DNA of 64,000 nucleotides, taken from positions 124,001-188,000 of the forward strand of contig NZ_JAGTUU010000008.1 of the NCBI RefSeq assembly GCF_018224955.1, read 5' to 3'. A program made the position numbers and the translations under genes. This stretch comes from Thetidibacter halocola (GTDB lineage Bacteria > Pseudomonadota > Alphaproteobacteria > Rhodobacterales > Rhodobacteraceae). This document shows, piece after piece, positions 55,341 to 64,000 of the stretch (position 1 is the stretch's first letter; each line of letters starts with the position of its first letter). The notes under the pieces are model-generated. The model was given only the letters and a program-made list of their open reading frames with translations. It was not told the DNA's origin and searched no databases.

Positions 55341-55376
55341 CGTCACGACGTTTACGTAAAGCGCCGCCACGTCACC
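55337..55376. promoter_or_regulatory. Clustered palindromes ahead of the thiolase gene
   Basis: GTGACGTCAC (55337-55346, perfect), TTTACGTAAA (55351-55360, perfect) and CACGTCAC (55367-55375 region). The TTTACGTAAA core is like the LiuR-type sites of MerR regulators of acyl-CoA catabolism, and CACGTCAC repeats the element before merR 2. About 70-100 bp before the thiolase start. Confidence 0.55.
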
Positions 55377-55442
55377 CTTGCAAGGGGCACACCCGATGCC
55401 CCACCTCTAGGCCAACCCGACGCTCCGACAAAGGACCCGACC

Positions 55443-56654
55443 ATGACCGAAGCCTATATCTACGACGCCATCCGCACGCCGCGCGGCAAGGGCCGCCCGG
55501 ACGGCAGCCTGCACGAGGTCACCTCGCTGCGGCTTTCGGCACATGTCCTCAACAGCCTGAAGGAGCGCAATGCGCTGGACGGGCACGCGGTCGAGGACGT
55601 GATCTGGGGCAACGTCACGCAGGTCGGCGAACAAGGCGGCTGCCTCGCGCGCTCGGCGGTGCTGGCCTCGGACCTCGACCAGTCGATCCCGGGCCTTGCC
55701 ATCAACCGCTTCTGTGCCTCGGGCATGGAGGCGGTCAACCTCGCCGCCAACCAGGTCAAGGGTGGCGCGGGTGACGCCTATATCGCGGGCGGGGTCGAGA
55801 TGATGGGCCGCGTGGCGATGGGCAGCGACGGTGCCGCCATCGCCGTGGACCCGAGCCTGGCCATGAACAGCTATTTCGTGCCGCAGGGGATCAGCGCCGA
55901 CATCATCGCCACCGAATACGGCTTTACCCGCGACGACGCCGACGGGCTGGCGGTGGAAAGCCAGCGGCGCGCGGCAGCCGCTTGGGCCGACAACCGCTTT
56001 GCCAAATCCGTCGTCCCCGTGACCGACCAGAACGGCCTGACCATCCTCGATCGCGACGAATACATGCGCCCCGGCACCGACATGCAGAGCCTCGGCGCGC
56101 TCAAGCCCAGCTTCAAGGATATGGGCGAGGTCATGCCGGGCTTTGACGCCATCGCGCTGATGAAGTATCCGCACCTCGAGCGGATCAACCACATCCACCA
56201 CGCCGGCAATTCCTCGGGCATCGTCGACGGCGCGGCGGGTGTCCTTATCGGCAACGCCGAGTTCGGCAAGAAATACGGGCTGAAGCCGCGCGCGCGCATC
56301 CGTGCCACGGCCAAGATCGGCACCGATCCCACCATCATGCTGACCGGTCCGGTTCCCGTCACCGAGAAGATCCTCAAGGATTCGGGCATGAGCATCTCGG
56401 ACATCGACTTGTTCGAGGTGAACGAGGCCTTCGCCAGCGTCGTGCTGCGCTTCATGCAGGCGTTCGACGTGGACTCGGACCGGGTCAACGTCAACGGCGG
56501 CTCGATCGCCATGGGCCACCCGCTGGGCGCGACCGGCGCGATCATCATCGGCACCTTGCTGGACGAGCTCGAGCGCACCGGCAAGGGCACCGGCCTCGCC
56601 ACGCTCTGCATCGCGTCGGGCATGGGCGCGGCCACGATCATCGAACGGGTCTGA
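55443..56654 (+). CDS. Acetyl-CoA C-acyltransferase (thiolase)
   Basis: A 403-residue thiolase: nucleophile Cys91 in AINRFCASGMEAVNLAAN, the catalytic His in GGSIAMGHPLGATGA and the second Cys in LCIASGMGAAT. It performs the last step of beta-oxidation, releasing acetyl-CoA. It precedes the FadJ-type gene by 60 bp, the usual fadI-fadJ pairing. Chain-length preference cannot be read from the sequence. Confidence 0.95.
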   Translation: MTEAYIYDAIRTPRGKGRPDGSLHEVTSLRLSAHVLNSLKERNALDGHAVEDVIWGNVTQVGEQGGCLARSAVLASDLDQSIPGLAINRFCASGMEAVNLAANQVKGGAGDAYIAGGVEMMGRVAMGSDGAAIAVDPSLAMNSYFVPQGISADIIATEYGFTRDDADGLAVESQRRAAAAWADNRFAKSVVPVTDQNGLTILDRDEYMRPGTDMQSLGALKPSFKDMGEVMPGFDAIALMKYPHLERINHIHHAGNSSGIVDGAAGVLIGNAEFGKKYGLKPRARIRATAKIGTDPTIMLTGPVPVTEKILKDSGMSISDIDLFEVNEAFASVVLRFMQAFDVDSDRVNVNGGSIAMGHPLGATGAIIIGTLLDELERTGKGTGLATLCIASGMGAATIIERV

Positions 56655-56714
56655 GGGCCGGGCCGCCACGCGCGGCCGCCCCACCCAGAACAAAATTCCG
56701 ACGGGAGTCATGAA

Positions 56715-58916
56715 ATGACCGATTTCACCATGCACAAGGGCGACGACGGCGTCGCCGTTATCACCTGGAACGTGCCCGGCAAGTCGATGAACGTCATGTC
56801 GATGGAGGCGTGGCCGGAACTCGACGCGCTGGTCGACGACGCGCTGGCCGACGCTGCCGTCAAGGGCATCGTCATCACCTCTGGCAAGCCCGACAGCTTT
56901 GCCGGCGGGATGGACCTGAACGTCATCGCGAAGATGAAGAAAAGCGCCGGCGACAACCCGGCGCAGGGCCTGTTCGACGGGCTGATGGGCGCACATGGCA
57001 TCCTGCGCAAGATCGAGCGCGCGGGCATGGACCCCAAGACGCTGAAGGGCGGCAAGCCCATCGCCTGCGCCCTGCCCGGCACGGCACTTGGCATCGGCCT
57101 GGAAATCCCGCTGGCCTGCCACCGCATCTTCTGCGCCGACAACCCCAAAGCAAAGATCGGCCTGCCCGAGATCATGGTCGGCATCTTCCCGGGCATGGGT
57201 GGCACCACCCGCCTTGTCCGCAAGATGGGCGCCATGGCCGCCAGCCCCTTCCTGCTGGAAGGCAAGCTGAGCGACCCGAAGAAGGCCAGGGCCGCCGGCC
57301 TGATCGACGAGGTGGTGGACGATCCGCTCGCTGCTGCTAAGGAATGGGTGCTGTCGGCAAAGGATGCCGACATGGTCAAGCCGTGGGACGCCAAGGGCTA
57401 CAAGATGCCCGGCGGCGCGCCCTATAGCCCCTCGGGCTTCATGACCTTCGTCGGTGCATCCGCGATGGTGAACGGCAAGACCAAGGGCGTCTACCCGGCC
57501 GCCAAGGCGCTTCTGTCCGCGGTCTACGAAGGCGCGCTGGTGCCCTTCGACACGGCGCTCAAGATCGAGGCGCGCTGGTTCACCAACGTGCTGATGAACC
57601 CGTCCTCCGGGGCGATGATCCGCTCGCTTTTCATCAACAAGGAGGCGCTGGAGAAGGGCGCGGTGCGGCCCGCCGATGTGCCCGACCAGAAAGTGAAAAA
57701 GCTGGGCGTGCTGGGCGCGGGCATGATGGGCGCGGGCATCGCGCTGGTGTCGGCGCAGGCGGGCATCGAGGTGGTCCTGCTGGACCGCGACCAGGCCGCT
57801 GCCGAGAAGGGCAAGGCCTATAGCGCCGATTTCGCCGCCAAGGGCGTGCAGCGGAAGAAGATCACGCAGGACAAGGCCGACGCCATGCTGGCGCTGATCA
57901 CGCCGACCACTTCCTACGACGATCTGAAAGGCTGCGACCTGATCATCGAGGCGGTGTTCGAGGACCCGCGCATCAAGGCCGAGGTGACGAAGGCCGTCGA
58001 CGCCGTGACGGATGAGGACTGCATCTTCGCCACCAACACCTCGACCCTGCCGATCGGCGAGCTGGCCAAGGCGTCGAAGAACGCGACGAACTTCATCGGC
58101 ATCCACTTCTTCTCGCCCGTCGAGAAGATGCTGCTGGTCGAGATCATCCGGGGCAAGGGCACGGGCGACCGCGCCGTGGCCAAGGCGCTGGATTTCGTGC
58201 GCCAGATTCGCAAGACGCCCATCGTGGTCAACGACGCGCGCTTCTTCTACGCCAACCGCTGCATCATTCCCTACATCAACGAGGGCATCCGCATGGTCGC
58301 CGAGGGCATCGAGCCCGCGCTGATCGAGAATGCCGCCAAGATGGTCGGCATGCCGCTGGGCCCGCTGCAACTGGTGGACGAGACCTCGATCGACCTCGGC
58401 GCCAAGATCGCCCGCGCGACCAAGGCGGCGATGGGCGACGCCTATCCCGACAGCGCCGTGGACGAGGTCATCTTCTGGATGGAAGGCGAAGGCCGCCTGG
58501 GCCGCAAGGCCAAGGCCGGGTTCTACGACTACGACGAGGCGGGCAAGCGGACCGGCCTCAGTGCCGCTGTCAAGGCCAAGTATCCGGCGGCCGCCGAACA
58601 ACCCGACCTGATCGAGGTGCAGCACCGCCTGCTCTTCGTGCAGTCGCTGGAGGCGGTCCGCGCGCTCGAGGATGGCGTGCTGATGGACATCCGCGAGGGC
58701 GACGTGGGCGCGATCCTGGGCTGGGGCTTTGCGCCCTGGTCGGGCGGCCCGCTGTCCTGGCTGGACATGATCGGCGCACCCTATGCCGCCGAGCGCTGCG
58801 ACGAGCTGGCGGCAAAGCACGGGCCGCGCTTTGCCTGCCCCGCGCTGTTGCGCGAGATGGCCGACGACGACCAGAGCTTCTACGGACGGTTCGGCGCCCA
58901 GCCGGCCGCTGCCTGA
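56715..58916 (+). CDS. fadJ: Multifunctional enoyl-CoA hydratase/3-hydroxyacyl-CoA dehydrogenase
   Basis: A 733-residue FadJ/FadB-type alpha subunit. N-terminal crotonase domain with both catalytic Glu contexts (GIGLEIPLACH, GLPEIMVGIFPGMGG); 3-hydroxyacyl-CoA dehydrogenase part with NAD motif VLGAGMMGAGIALV, and the catalytic His in FIGIHFFSPVEKM; C-terminal duplicated domain (GFAPWSGGPLSWLD). It carries out hydration and oxidation of beta-oxidation and acts with the upstream thiolase. Confidence 0.95.
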   Translation: MTDFTMHKGDDGVAVITWNVPGKSMNVMSMEAWPELDALVDDALADAAVKGIVITSGKPDSFAGGMDLNVIAKMKKSAGDNPAQGLFDGLMGAHGILRKIERAGMDPKTLKGGKPIACALPGTALGIGLEIPLACHRIFCADNPKAKIGLPEIMVGIFPGMGGTTRLVRKMGAMAASPFLLEGKLSDPKKARAAGLIDEVVDDPLAAAKEWVLSAKDADMVKPWDAKGYKMPGGAPYSPSGFMTFVGASAMVNGKTKGVYPAAKALLSAVYEGALVPFDTALKIEARWFTNVLMNPSSGAMIRSLFINKEALEKGAVRPADVPDQKVKKLGVLGAGMMGAGIALVSAQAGIEVVLLDRDQAAAEKGKAYSADFAAKGVQRKKITQDKADAMLALITPTTSYDDLKGCDLIIEAVFEDPRIKAEVTKAVDAVTDEDCIFATNTSTLPIGELAKASKNATNFIGIHFFSPVEKMLLVEIIRGKGTGDRAVAKALDFVRQIRKTPIVVNDARFFYANRCIIPYINEGIRMVAEGIEPALIENAAKMVGMPLGPLQLVDETSIDLGAKIARATKAAMGDAYPDSAVDEVIFWMEGEGRLGRKAKAGFYDYDEAGKRTGLSAAVKAKYPAAAEQPDLIEVQHRLLFVQSLEAVRALEDGVLMDIREGDVGAILGWGFAPWSGGPLSWLDMIGAPYAAERCDELAAKHGPRFACPALLREMADDDQSFYGRFGAQPAAA

Positions 58917-59061
58917 CACTGGACCTGCACGGGGTGACGCCAATCAGCGTCACTCCTCGCACAGGCTGGGCCCGTGCTGACACGACTGGCCCGGTTGTGC
59001 ATCCGGTGCGGCGCATGCGATTTTCTTGCAGCCCCGAACGCATGCCGGAAGCCGTGCCAAC

Positions 59062-59562
59062 ATGAATTCGCCGTTTGCCCTCAACGAACCGAGCCCGCCG
59101 CCTTTGCGCGGCCCCTCCCTGATGCTGGAGCTCGTCGCCTGCCGTGACGCCCTCAAGGGACGGTATCGCGGTTGCCTGTCGCGCCACGCAATCAGCGAGG
59201 CGCAATGGCGGGTGCTCGACACGCTCAACCGTCGCGGTCCGCAGGACGCGACCCGGCTCGCCCGTCATGCCGTCCTTCTGCCATCGTCGCTGACGCATAT
59301 CCTTGCCGGGCTCGAGGCGCGCGACCTTGTCCGCGCCCGGCGCGATCCCGACGATGCCCGCCGGATCCAGCTGCGCCTGTCGCGCGGCGGACGCGAACTG
59401 CTGGACGAGATCGGCGACGAGGTCGCCATGATCGACTCTGCGGTCACGGACTGCCTTGGCGCCGCGGATACGGCGCTGCTCTGCGCCGCCCTGCGTCGCA
59501 TGCGCATGAAACTTCAGGACGATCCGGATGCACCGGTGCCCCGGTTGATCTCTGGCCCGTGA
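59062..59562 (+). CDS. MarR-family regulator (HpaR-like)
   Basis: A 166-residue MarR protein: winged HTH (EAQWRVLDTLNRRGPQDATRL ... SSLTHILAGLEARDLVRARRDPDDARRIQLRLS) and C-terminal dimer helix. HpaR-like members control aromatic acid catabolism. Downstream neighbour is unrelated. The ATG at 59062 gives a Pro-rich N-terminal arm as in HpaR. Confidence 0.85.
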   Translation: MNSPFALNEPSPPPLRGPSLMLELVACRDALKGRYRGCLSRHAISEAQWRVLDTLNRRGPQDATRLARHAVLLPSSLTHILAGLEARDLVRARRDPDDARRIQLRLSRGGRELLDEIGDEVAMIDSAVTDCLGAADTALLCAALRRMRMKLQDDPDAPVPRLISGP

Positions 59563-59610
59563 GTTAGCCGCATCTTCACAAATTGGCGGCATCCTCCGCC
59601 TCGTCTGGGG

Positions 59611-61968
59611 GTGGAGCCTGACTTGCAGCTTTTGCGCATCCTGTCCTTGTTTGCCTTCCTGCTGGGGATCGCCACCGCGACCGCCTTCCTGGGCTATCGC
59701 TATCTCGCGCTGGCCAGCGAATACAGGCATCGCACCTTCATGCACCTGCAAGCGACGCAGGACGCTCTCGACGTGGTGCGGGCCCGCACCGTGCTGTGGA
59801 AAGCGGATGCCGAGCAGGTGCGCGACTTCGTCGATCTTGCCAGTGCGCAGGCCCTCTGGTGCATCGAGAACCTCAACTGGCTTGAGTCGATGGCCTTTCG
59901 CGGCCTCGGGGCCAACGATGCACTGGCAATCTGCGAGGCCGATATCCTTTCGGCAAATCGCGCGTTGGCGCTTCTGGATCATGTCGAGCAGGTCGACCCG
60001 GGCCTGCGGATGGGGCCCGGGTCACCCTTTGCCCTGCGCCTGCGCCTTGCCCCCGTGATCGAGGAGATGCGCGACCACAGCCGCGCCTTCCAGCCCTATA
60101 TCGACACCATCGAGCAGCGGACCTGGCAGCTGGTCACGGTCGGGACCACGCTGACCAGCCTGGGCCTCGGGATCGTCTTCCTGGTGCTGTCGCGCCTTCT
60201 GGTGCAGGCATGGCGGCTGGAGGCCGCGCAGAAGGACGACCTCGTGCGCCTTTCGCAGCGTTTCTCGCTGGCGCTCAAAGCCTCGGGAGAGGGAATCGCG
60301 CTGTTCGACGGGCGGGGCAGGCTGGTGACATGCAACCAGCGTTATCGCGAGCTCTCGCATGTCCGGCCGGACGCCATCCGGCCCGGCCTGACCGCCGAGC
60401 AGATCATGCTCGGCGCGCTCGCCCACGGTTTCTACCCCAACAGCCCTACGACAGGCCGCAACCGCGACCAGCGGGTCAAGGATCACATGACGCGCCTGCG
60501 CGGCCAGGAAAACGGCGTTCCGCTGGCACTGACCGGCAACCGTCACGTGGTCGAAAAGCTGTCCACCACCACGCTGGGCGATACGCTGATCACCCGGACG
60601 GACGTCACCGACTATGTCCGCAACACGCAACGCCAGGCGGAACACGCCCGCCACCTCGAGGAAGTCGGCCGCGAGATCGAGCGACACTCGCTGACCGACG
60701 CGCTGACCGGCCTAGGCAACCGCCGACGCCTCGACCAGGAATTGAACTCGGGACACGAACACAGCGGCGCGCCGCTGATCCGGATCGACCTCGACCGGTT
60801 CAAGCAGATCAACGACGTGCTCGGGCACGAGGCAGGGGATTTCGTTCTCTGCACCGTGGCCGACATCCTGCGCCGGCACACAAGACCCGGCGACCTGCCC
60901 GCGCGCATCGGGGGCGACGAATTCGTTGTGGCCTGCGCCAGCGGCACCACGATGGAACAGGCCGAAAACATGGCGGACCGGCTGCTCAAGGACATCCTGA
61001 AACCGGTCCGCTTCGGCAACAAGCGCTGCGTCTACGGTGCCAGTTTCGGGATCGCCGCGCCGCAGCGCGGCCAGACCGACGCGACAATGCTGCTGCGCGA
61101 CGCCGATTTCGCGCTCTACCGCGCCAAGACCGGCGGCCGGGGCCGGATCGAGGTGTTCTCGGACGAGATGCGCCGCGTCGCCAATCGTGACCGCAAGCTG
61201 GCCGACGACTTCGTCGAGGCGCTGGGGCGCAACCAGATCGAACCCTTCTTCCAGACCCAGCACGACGCCCGCAGCCGCACCCTCACCGGGGTCGAGATCC
61301 TGGCTCGTTGGCGCCACCCGGTCGAGGGGGTGCTGCCGCCCGCGGACTTCCTGCCACTGGCCCGTCAACTGGGGATGGAGGGAGACCTGGATGCCGCGAT
61401 CTTCCGTTCGGCCGTTACCGCGCTCGAGAGGCTGCGCGCCGACGGGATCGATGTCGGCACCGCCGCCTTCAACGTCAGCGCCGCGCGCTTCGCCGATCCC
61501 GAATTCGTCACCCAGGCCAGCGCCCTGATCCCCGGCCAGTCGCACCGCTACGCCTTCGAGATCCTCGAGACCGTCTCGGTCGAGACAATGGACGATGTCG
61601 TGCGCTTTGCCATCGACGCCCTCAAGGAGGCCGGTTTCCGGATCGAGCTTGACGATTTCGGCTCCGATCACGCCTCGATCAACAGCCTGCTCGACATCCG
61701 GCCCAACGCGCTCAAGATCGACCGGCGGATCATCCAGTCGCTGGGCGACGGGGCGCGCTCGGCGCAGATGGTCGGGGCGATCATCGACATGGCGCGGGCC
61801 ATCAACGTGGGCGTGGTGGCCGAGGGCGTTGACACCGAGGAAAAGGCCAGGATCCTCGCCGAACGCGGGTGCGACCGGTTGCAGGGCTACCTGTTCTCGC
61901 GCCCGATGCCGCTCGAAGACCTGCGCGCGTTCTGCCTTGACCGGGGCGGTCGAAGGGCCTCGGCCTGA
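59611..61968 (+). CDS. Membrane GGDEF-EAL cyclic-di-GMP protein
   Basis: A 785-residue protein: two N-terminal membrane helices (about residues 8-28 and 175-198) with a periplasmic loop, a PAS-like region (about 215-300), GGDEF domain with intact RIGGDEF near 432-437, and an EAL domain beginning near 555. The EAL motif reads EIL (VEILARW) and the DDFGTG loop reads DDFGSDHAS, so phosphodiesterase activity is uncertain; other Glu/Lys residues (FEILETVS, LKIDRR, AEGVDTEE) are present. The start is GTG at 59611. Confidence 0.92.
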   Translation: MEPDLQLLRILSLFAFLLGIATATAFLGYRYLALASEYRHRTFMHLQATQDALDVVRARTVLWKADAEQVRDFVDLASAQALWCIENLNWLESMAFRGLGANDALAICEADILSANRALALLDHVEQVDPGLRMGPGSPFALRLRLAPVIEEMRDHSRAFQPYIDTIEQRTWQLVTVGTTLTSLGLGIVFLVLSRLLVQAWRLEAAQKDDLVRLSQRFSLALKASGEGIALFDGRGRLVTCNQRYRELSHVRPDAIRPGLTAEQIMLGALAHGFYPNSPTTGRNRDQRVKDHMTRLRGQENGVPLALTGNRHVVEKLSTTTLGDTLITRTDVTDYVRNTQRQAEHARHLEEVGREIERHSLTDALTGLGNRRRLDQELNSGHEHSGAPLIRIDLDRFKQINDVLGHEAGDFVLCTVADILRRHTRPGDLPARIGGDEFVVACASGTTMEQAENMADRLLKDILKPVRFGNKRCVYGASFGIAAPQRGQTDATMLLRDADFALYRAKTGGRGRIEVFSDEMRRVANRDRKLADDFVEALGRNQIEPFFQTQHDARSRTLTGVEILARWRHPVEGVLPPADFLPLARQLGMEGDLDAAIFRSAVTALERLRADGIDVGTAAFNVSAARFADPEFVTQASALIPGQSHRYAFEILETVSVETMDDVVRFAIDALKEAGFRIELDDFGSDHASINSLLDIRPNALKIDRRIIQSLGDGARSAQMVGAIIDMARAINVGVVAEGVDTEEKARILAERGCDRLQGYLFSRPMPLEDLRAFCLDRGGRRASA

Positions 61969-62155
61969 GCCCGATCGCGGGCATCGCGACCTTGCCCACC
62001 CCTTGAACGGTTTCGGCGATTCTGGCATAAAAGGATGCGCTGACGTTATCACTATCGCCTACCTGTCTGCCCTCGGCGACAGAGCAACGATACTGCTCTG
62101 ACTACGCCGACCCGTTGCAATACCGCGAACGGAAAGACGACAGGAGACGCACGGA

Positions 62156-62362
62156 ATGGCCACTGGCACCGTGAAATGGTTCAATACCACCAAAGGTTAT
62201 GGTTTCATTGCGCCGGACTCCGGCGGCAAGGACATCTTCGTTCACATCTCGGCGGTCGAACGCTCGGGCCTCAAGGGGCTGAAGGACAACCAGAAAGTGT
62301 CCTTCGAGCTCCAGTCCGGCCGTGACGGCCGCGAAAGCGCCATCAACCTCGAGCTGGTCTGA
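62156..62362 (+). CDS. Cold-shock protein (CspA family), copy 2
   Basis: A 68-residue cold-shock domain protein with KGYGFI and IFVHIS; two thirds of residues match copy 1 at 4417. The 61969-62155 leader has no gene. Codons for KGYGF and VHISAVERSG are almost the same in both copies. ACGACAGGAGACGC precedes the ATG. A GC hairpin follows. Confidence 0.95.
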   Translation: MATGTVKWFNTTKGYGFIAPDSGGKDIFVHISAVERSGLKGLKDNQKVSFELQSGRDGRESAINLELV

Positions 62363-62371
62363 GATCGCTCC

Positions 62372-62394
62372 GGGCGCGCCGAGGCGGCGCGCCC
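62372..62394 (+). terminator. GC hairpin after cold-shock gene 2
   Basis: A perfect 9-bp stem GGGCGCGCC/GGCGCGCCC with a 5-nt loop, followed by CTCTCC without a T run. Probable terminator for the csp transcript. The 62395-62605 remainder holds a second imperfect hairpin near 62509-62528 and no gene. Confidence 0.6.
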
Positions 62395-62605
62395 CTCTCC
62401 ATGGCAGGCGGACACCGCACCTTCGGCGGGCCCGACGCGACAGCCGCGGGTGCGCCACCCCTTTCTGCTTCGCCATCACCCGACACCTCTCGCCGCCCCC
62501 CGGAACCGGCGGGATCATAATTCCGCCAGTTCTACGGATCGGCGATGGAGCCTTTGGCGACATTGCCCTATGGTTGGGGCAACTGCTGACGGGGGACACA
62601 ACGGA

Positions 62606-64000
62606 ATGACGAAACGCGCATGGGCGGCGGCACTCCTTCTGGCACTTGCCACGCCCGCGACGGCGCTGGATCGGGTCGATCTGCGCCTTTCCCAGGACGA
62701 CGAGGACCTTTCCACCGCGCTGAAGGGCGCGTCGCTGCTGCGCGCCCTGCGCGACGACGGTGATGGTGATGCGGCCGACGCTCTGGCCGCGGCCCAGGCC
62801 GACTACGCCCGCCTGCTCGAGGTGTTGTATGCCGAGGGCCATTACGGCGCGGCCATCAGCATCAAGCTGGACGGTCGCGAGGCCGCGCTGATACCGCCGC
62901 TGAATCCGCCCTCGGCCATCCGTGATGCTGTCATCAGCATCGATCCGGGCCCGGTCTACGCGCTGGCCCAGACCCGCGTCGCGCCGCTGGCACCGGGGTC
63001 GACGCTGCCTGAGGGGTTCGCCCCAGGCGCACCGGCCCGGGCCGATATCGTGCGCGGCGCGGCGCAGGGCGCGGTAACCGACTGGCGGCAATACGGCCAT
63101 GCCAAGGCGCGCATTGCCGACCAGGCCATCACGGCCCGCCATGACGCCGACACGCTGGACGTGAATGTCGCCATCGACCCGGGCCGCCAGGCAACCTTTG
63201 GTGAGGTCGGCGTGCAGGGCGAGACCGCCGTGCGTGAGCCCCGAGTCCGCCAGATCGCCGGCATCCCGCGCGGCGACCGCTTTGACCCCGAGGCCGTCAC
63301 CAAGGCGGCCGAACGCCTGCGCAAGACCGGCACCTTCCGCTCCGTTACCATCGCCGAGGCCGAGACGATCGCCCCGGACGGCACGCTCGACATGGAAATC
63401 ACCGTGGTCGACCGCCCGCCGCGCCGGATTTCGGGTGGTGTCGAGCTTTCCAGCCTCGAGGGCCTGACCCTTTCGGCCGACTGGCTGCACCGCAACATCC
63501 TGGGCGGCGCAGAGCGGCTTTTACTGCGTGGCGAGATCACCCAGATCGGCGGCGGTTCGGGCGGGCCCGACCTGACGCTGGGCGCCCGGTTCGAGAAACC
63601 CGCCGTCTACGGGCCCGATACGCTGTTCTTCGCCCTGGCCGAGGCGCATTACACCGACGAGCCCGACTACCTCGACGAGGGCGGCAAGATCGGCCTGGGC
63701 GTCACGCGCGAATTCTCGGACACGCTGAGCGCCGATATCGGCATCTCGCTGGCCTACAGCAACATCACCGACCGCTACCTCGGCCGCGACGCGGATGGCA
63801 ATTACCCGAACCGGGAACTGCTGCTGTTCGGGCTGCCCACCGCGCTGACCTGGGATCGGCGCGACAACACGCTGGACGCGACCAAAGGATTCTACATCCG
63901 CGCCGAGGTCGAGCCCTTTGCCTATCTTCTGGGCACCGGCAATGGCGGCGCGCGGCTGGCGCTGGACGCACGCGGCTATCGCGGGCTGGGTTCCAGCGAC
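62606..64000 (+). CDS. tamA: TamA-like Omp85 outer-membrane assembly protein (3' end outside window)
   Basis: A frame of at least 465 codons running off the window, so it has no stop here. The start ATG 62606 is followed by a signal peptide (AALLLALATPATA), POTRA-type domains (IDPGRQATFGEVGVQG ... LRKTGTFRSVTI) and the beginning of the Omp85 barrel (GVELSSLEGLTLSADWLHRNILGGAERL and later TWDRRDNTLDATKGF). TamA works with TamB in outer-membrane protein or lipid transport. A general BamA-like identity is less likely because only a short POTRA part is present. Confidence 0.9.
   Translation, partial: MTKRAWAAALLLALATPATALDRVDLRLSQDDEDLSTALKGASLLRALRDDGDGDAADALAAAQADYARLLEVLYAEGHYGAAISIKLDGREAALIPPLNPPSAIRDAVISIDPGPVYALAQTRVAPLAPGSTLPEGFAPGAPARADIVRGAAQGAVTDWRQYGHAKARIADQAITARHDADTLDVNVAIDPGRQATFGEVGVQGETAVREPRVRQIAGIPRGDRFDPEAVTKAAERLRKTGTFRSVTIAEAETIAPDGTLDMEITVVDRPPRRISGGVELSSLEGLTLSADWLHRNILGGAERLLLRGEITQIGGGSGGPDLTLGARFEKPAVYGPDTLFFALAEAHYTDEPDYLDEGGKIGLGVTREFSDTLSADIGISLAYSNITDRYLGRDADGNYPNRELLLFGLPTALTWDRRDNTLDATKGFYIRAEVEPFAYLLGTGNGGARLALDARGYRGLGSSD

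Noticed and set aside
55407-58943. A 1,178-codon minus-strand frame
   Set aside because: It mirrors the thiolase and FadJ genes; high GC3 opens the antisense frame. The plus-strand proteins have clear motifs.

Overview
The window is a GC-rich, densely coding chromosomal segment that looks alphaproteobacterial, most likely Rhodobacterales (Roseobacter/Paracoccus relatives). The evidence is a complete beta-hydroxyaspartate-cycle cluster, an FdVI-type [2Fe-2S] ferredoxin, a Hint-domain protein, the hflK-hflC-DUF2065-degP operon, heavy G/C at third codon positions, and a dispersed intergenic repeat (GGGGGCTCTGCCCCC ... GGCAAGATGAAG). I saw no tRNA, rRNA, insertion sequence, prophage or CRISPR array. 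Both edge genes are cut: thrS on the left and a tamA-like gene on the right.

Layout. 1-3.5 kb: end of thrS and its terminator, then a bufferin-type operon bufA-bufB-bufC-bufD (cysteine-rich exported peptide, DUF692/MNIO maturase, DUF2063 partner, DoxX membrane protein), probably for copper stress. 3.5-7 kb: a membrane protein/ArsC-Spx pair, a cold-shock protein, and divergent metR/metF. 7-12.6 kb: bhcR divergent from bhcABCD, the complete beta-hydroxyaspartate cycle, which turns two glyoxylate into oxaloacetate without losing carbon; palindromes fill the bhcR-bhcA gap. 12.6-20.4 kb: thpR, a Gfo/Idh/MocA oxidoreductase, two transporters, a YmdB-type phosphodiesterase, a periplasmic repeat protein, a ferredoxin, an orphan DnaE2-like C-terminal OB domain and a lipoprotein. 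20.5-26 kb: the membrane quality-control run hflK-hflC-DUF2065-degP, with glutathione reductase behind it.

26-39.9 kb: DUF2238 protein, FkbM methyltransferase, rpiA, a D-amino-acid-dehydrogenase-like flavoprotein, a four-gene operon (circularly permuted ATP-grasp, alpha-E, transglutaminase-like and Anbu proteasome-like protease), an oxidoreductase, an apparently empty 0.9 kb, an IsdG-like monooxygenase, pth, DUF2332, a serine hydrolase and DUF2237. 39.8-42.1 kb: a minus-strand run of three exported proteins, two of them PepSY-like with extreme Asp/His tails, plus a membrane-anchored LuxR-type regulator. 42.2-48.1 kb: trpB, then envelope-lipid genes (ArnT-like transferase, GT2 glycosyltransferase, LAB_N protein) and a MATE exporter.

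48.2-59.6 kb: a fatty-acid/acyl-CoA catabolism region with two PaaI thioesterases, two MerR regulators, two acyl-CoA dehydrogenases, a GST, a thiolase, a FadJ-type multifunctional enzyme and a MarR regulator. A CACGTCAC/GTGACGTG element occurs both before the second merR gene and before the thiolase gene, which suggests one regulon. 59.6-64 kb: a membrane GGDEF-EAL protein, a second cold-shock protein and the start of the tamA-like gene.
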